Assembly (NCBI GenBank): GCA_937871415.1
Contig: CALMQD010000177.1
Location: 1 to 7,394, forward strand
Reading direction: 5' to 3'
Source: an uncultured Phycisphaerales bacterium
Lineage (GTDB): Bacteria; Planctomycetota; Phycisphaerae; Phycisphaerales; UBA1924
DNA: 7,394 bases
The notes under the pieces were generated by a model. The model searched no databases, was not told the DNA's origin, and saw only the letters and a program-made list of their open reading frames with translations. Shown here piece by piece: positions 5,478-7,394 of this stretch. Numbering within the stretch: the stretch's first letter is position 1; every line of letters starts with the position of its first letter. A program made the translations under genes and the position numbers.

Positions 5478-6106
5478 GGACTGCCTCCGGAATCTCGAAC
5501 GCTCTCGATCCGGGCGGGCACGACCGGAATGCCGCGGCCTCCCGCCGCGCCGCCGATCGCTCCTCCGCCGCCCTTCTCGACGAGCTCTCGCAGCGTCTCC
5601 ATCGCTCCCCGGTATCGCGACGCCAGCGTGCTGCGATTCTCGCCGAGCGTCTCCGCCAACTGATCAAACGTCATCCCGACCAGGTGCTTGAGCACAATCA
5701 ACTCGCGCTGTTCGCCCTTGAGGCGGTCGAGGTGGTCGAGCAGTTCGCCGCCGTCGCCCGAGACCGCCGACCGGTCGATATCCACCGCGGTCCGCATCGA
5801 GGCGTGCACCGCCGCACGGGCCCGCGCACGGCTGTCGGTCCGCAGCAGGTTCAGCGCCTCGTTCCGCGTCGACCGGATGAGCCACGCCAGCGGATCGCGG
5901 ATCGACTTGACCTCCTTCCGCTTGAGCTGCAGGATCTTTACGAAGACACACTGCACCACGTCCGCCGCGAGGAACTCGTCGTGCAGCACCGTCCGCGCAA
6001 ACAGACGCAGGCGGTGCGCATAGCGCACGTACAGCGCCGCCGCGGCTTCTCGGTCGCCCGCGTGCGTCAGAACGAGCAGATCCTGGTCGGATCGATGGTC
6101 GGTCAT
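5474..6106 (-). CDS. ECF-type RNA polymerase sigma factor
   Basis: This 210-residue sigma-70-family protein has only regions 2 and 4, as in extracytoplasmic-function sigma factors, and should direct RNA polymerase to a small set of promoters. Region 2 covers about residues 21-90, with LYVRYAHRLRLFARTVL followed by DVVQCVFVKI (Asp49, Gln52, Phe55 fit the core-binding helix) and AWLIRSTRNEALNLLR. Region 4 covers about 123-175, with a helix-turn-helix at MTFDQLAETLGENRSTLASR (145-164). A linker rich in Ala and Arg separates them, and residues 179-210 add a glycine-rich tail beyond region 4. The ATG at 6106 is the only usable start, since an in-frame TGA lies upstream. GGGGTGA ten bases before it and GGAG one base before it are both imperfect ribosome sites. 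The next gene overlaps by four bases and may encode its regulator. The ECF subgroup and target genes are unknown. Confidence 0.88.
   Translation of the reverse strand: MTDHRSDQDLLVLTHAGDREAAAALYVRYAHRLRLFARTVLHDEFLAADVVQCVFVKILQLKRKEVKSIRDPLAWLIRSTRNEALNLLRTDSRARARAAVHASMRTAVDIDRSAVSGDGGELLDHLDRLKGEQRELIVLKHLVGMTFDQLAETLGENRSTLASRYRGAMETLRELVEKGGGGAIGGAAGGRGIPVVPARIESVRDSGGSP
5484..5488 (-). promoter_or_regulatory. Shine-Dalgarno inside the sigma gene for the membrane partner
   Basis: GGAGG within the last codons of the sigma factor lies six bases before the partner's ATG. It fixes that start and supports coupled production of the two proteins. Confidence 0.65.
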
Positions 6107-6228
6107 GCTCCCCCCGTCACCCCTGGCGAGTCATGCCTGCTGAAGCGGGTGCAACGGCCTCCTTCCTTTGTTCTTCGCCCTGGGTACTCCCCGGGTTGCG
6201 TGCCGCCCCTGGGAATCTCATGTCATTC
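6107..6228 (-). other. Intergenic region upstream of the sigma operon
   Basis: These 122 bases separate the exported-protein gene from the sigma factor on the same strand. They contain a small inverted repeat at 6178-6195 (CCCTGGG, four-base loop, CCCCGGG, one mismatch). It could act as a hairpin after the exported-protein gene but lacks a T-run, so it is not a standard intrinsic terminator. A purine-rich AAAGGAAGGAGG run on the minus strand (about 6158-6169) resembles a ribosome site but leads to no open frame longer than a few codons. No clear -35/-10 pair is seen. Confidence 0.4.
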
Positions 6229-7341
6229 TTACCCCGGCGCCGGGGCCGGCGGCGGATCGGCCTTGTCGGCGGCTTCGAGGTTCTCGCGGACCTTCTTCAT
6301 CGCGTCCAAGGCGCGGCGCGTGCTGTCGTAGATGTTCGCCAGCGACGGACAGATCAGTTCCGCCACGCTCCCGTACGCGCCGGCGCTGAGCTTGCCGTTC
6401 AGGTCCTGGATCCTGTTCCGGGCGTCGGGAGACTGCCAGGCCGCGATCGCGTCGTCGTAGTACCTGGCCGCGTCTTCGAACTCCTTCTTCAGCGCGACCT
6501 CGTGCAGACGACCGACCGCGCTCGCGGCGGGCTCCTGCTGGCCGTCGGAACGGAACGGCGCCGTGAGTTCGATGACCTTCTCGCCCGCCGACTTGCCCTG
6601 GCCCCGCGTCTGACGCTTGAGCATCTCGAGGCACACGTACCGCTCGCCCCGGATGCCGCCGACGATGTTGAACGGATCGCCCGACCGCTCATCGAAACGA
6701 TTGAGCCCGGCTCGCAGGATCGCCCGGTCGGCGCTCGAGAGCTTGCCCGAGTCGAGGAGCGCCTGGCACTCCTGGGCCGCGCGCCCGGCCACCGCCGCGC
6801 CCACCATCGACGAGATCAGCACGCGGTCCCCGGTGCAGTGTCGCGCCAGGCCGAACATCGCCGCGACCCGCCCGGCCGCCTTGTCGCTCTGGCCCCCGAC
6901 GATCAGCCGGCGCGCATCCGCCGCCAGCAGCCGGCTCGTCTGCCGGATCTTCCCCAGGTGCGGCAGCAGCGCGTTGACCCCATCGTCGTATTCAACCCCC
7001 CAATCGGCGCTCTCGAGCGCCGCGGCCTTCTCGATCGTGTCCAGCGCGGGCTGTGCAGACGCCAACGCGCCGGCAAGCTCGTCCGGCACCGCACCGCCGT
7101 CGTCGAACCCCGCCGGGATCTTCTTGAACGCATCGTCCCCCATGACCATCCAGGCGCGGTAGTACAGCAGCGCGGCGTTGGTCGGGGCGGCGAAGGTGCT
7201 CGCCGGCGCTGACTTCGAGCCCGCCGCGCCCTGTTCCTGCGCCGCATTCGTCGCAGCCTCGTTCTGCCCACAGGCCACGCCGCAGCAGAGGGCGATCGCC
7301 AGGGCGGCGCCGAGTCCTCCCGATTTGAAGAATCTGCTCAT
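6229..7341 (-). CDS. Exported helical protein of unknown function
   Basis: This 370-residue protein belongs to no family I can name. It begins with a signal peptide: a basic start (MSRFFK), a hydrophobic core at about 9-23 and cysteines at 19, 20 and 24. The GVAC sequence at 21-24 is a poor lipobox, so it may be either a lipoprotein anchored at Cys24 or a soluble periplasmic protein. Residues 25-50 are an Ala/Gly/Ser/Gln-rich linker. Residues 55-350 look mostly alpha-helical and alanine-rich, beginning NAALLYYRAWMVM, with single cysteines at 169, 192, 237 and 331. The end is a short PPPAPAPG tail. There are no transmembrane spans after the signal and no catalytic motif. GGAGG six bases upstream (7352-7348) supports the start. 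It shares strand with the sigma operon 122 bases downstream, but nothing shows that they are co-transcribed. Confidence 0.8.
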   Translation of the reverse strand: MSRFFKSGGLGAALAIALCCGVACGQNEAATNAAQEQGAAGSKSAPASTFAAPTNAALLYYRAWMVMGDDAFKKIPAGFDDGGAVPDELAGALASAQPALDTIEKAAALESADWGVEYDDGVNALLPHLGKIRQTSRLLAADARRLIVGGQSDKAAGRVAAMFGLARHCTGDRVLISSMVGAAVAGRAAQECQALLDSGKLSSADRAILRAGLNRFDERSGDPFNIVGGIRGERYVCLEMLKRQTRGQGKSAGEKVIELTAPFRSDGQQEPAASAVGRLHEVALKKEFEDAARYYDDAIAAWQSPDARNRIQDLNGKLSAGAYGSVAELICPSLANIYDSTRRALDAMKKVRENLEAADKADPPPAPAPG

Positions 7342-7347
7342 CGGATG

Positions 7348-7352
7348 CCTCC
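7348..7352 (-). promoter_or_regulatory. Shine-Dalgarno of the exported-protein gene
   Basis: GGAGG on the minus strand, six bases before the ATG, supports the start chosen for the exported protein. Confidence 0.65.
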
Positions 7353-7367
7353 AATCCCACGCACCTA

Positions 7368-7387
7368 CGACACCCCCGGGGGCGTCG
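7368..7387. repeat. 20-bp near-perfect palindrome around CCCCCGGGGG
   Basis: CGACA then CCCCCGGGGG then CGTCG is an inverted repeat with one mismatched pair (7372/7383). It lies 27 bases before the exported-protein start, in its likely promoter or leader. There is no natural loop and no T-run, so an operator-like site or chance are more likely than a terminator. The window ends seven bases later, so the context is cut off. Confidence 0.4.
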
Positions 7388-7394
7388 GTGTGTG

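Noticed and set aside
4642..5667. 341-codon minus-strand open frame spanning the asparagine synthetase end and the sigma operon
   Set aside because: It is Arg-rich and motif-free, and overlaps three better-supported genes in other frames.
6178..6195. Intrinsic terminator after the exported-protein gene
   Set aside because: A seven-pair stem with one mismatch forms, but no T-run follows on either strand, so it is kept only as an inverted repeat.
6133..7212. 359-codon plus-strand open frame opposite the exported protein
   Set aside because: It is Arg/Ala/Val-rich without motifs; the minus strand has a signal peptide, a Shine-Dalgarno sequence and sensible composition.

Overview
The window reads as a stretch of an ordinary bacterial chromosome with high G+C (roughly two thirds by eye) and strong G/C preference at third codon positions. 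Genes are tightly packed and there are no tRNAs, rRNAs, insertion sequences or CRISPR arrays. The ECF sigma factor coupled to a one-span membrane protein, the secreted helical protein of no recognised family, and the overall codon style suggest a high-G+C planctomycete-like bacterium (Phycisphaerae-like). This is an impression from protein style and is not proven by any marker gene here.

Layout. (1) Positions 1-1808, plus strand: a short region with an extended -10-like box, then a beta-class DNA methyltransferase (184-1074), overlapped by one base by a four-span membrane protein of unknown function (1074-1808). No restriction endonuclease is adjacent. A 27-codon open frame (104-187) starts where a leaderless transcript would begin and ends over the methyltransferase start. 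(2) Positions 1845-2645, minus strand: a YhhQ/VUT-family queuosine-precursor transporter. (3) Positions 2804-4942, plus strand: a full-length AsnB-type asparagine synthetase, divergent from the transporter. It has an unusual glutaminase domain: NGCIYN in place of NGEIYN, and an insertion of about 60 residues. (4) Positions 4944-6106, minus strand: an ECF sigma factor followed, with an ATGA overlap, by a single-span membrane protein that may be its regulator. The operon ends one base from the asparagine synthetase stop. (5) Positions 6229-7341, minus strand: an exported, probably periplasmic or lipid-anchored helical protein of unknown function.

The genes do not form a single pathway. Three local units are visible: methyltransferase plus membrane protein, the divergent transporter/asparagine synthetase pair, and sigma factor plus membrane partner. 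No convincing new defence or mobile system is visible. The points most worth following are a shared promoter-like element of the form TAC[A/C]CTGC[G/T]CCC just upstream of two plus-strand start codons (suggesting leaderless transcripts), the altered glutamine site of the asparagine synthetase, and the translationally coupled methyltransferase and membrane protein.
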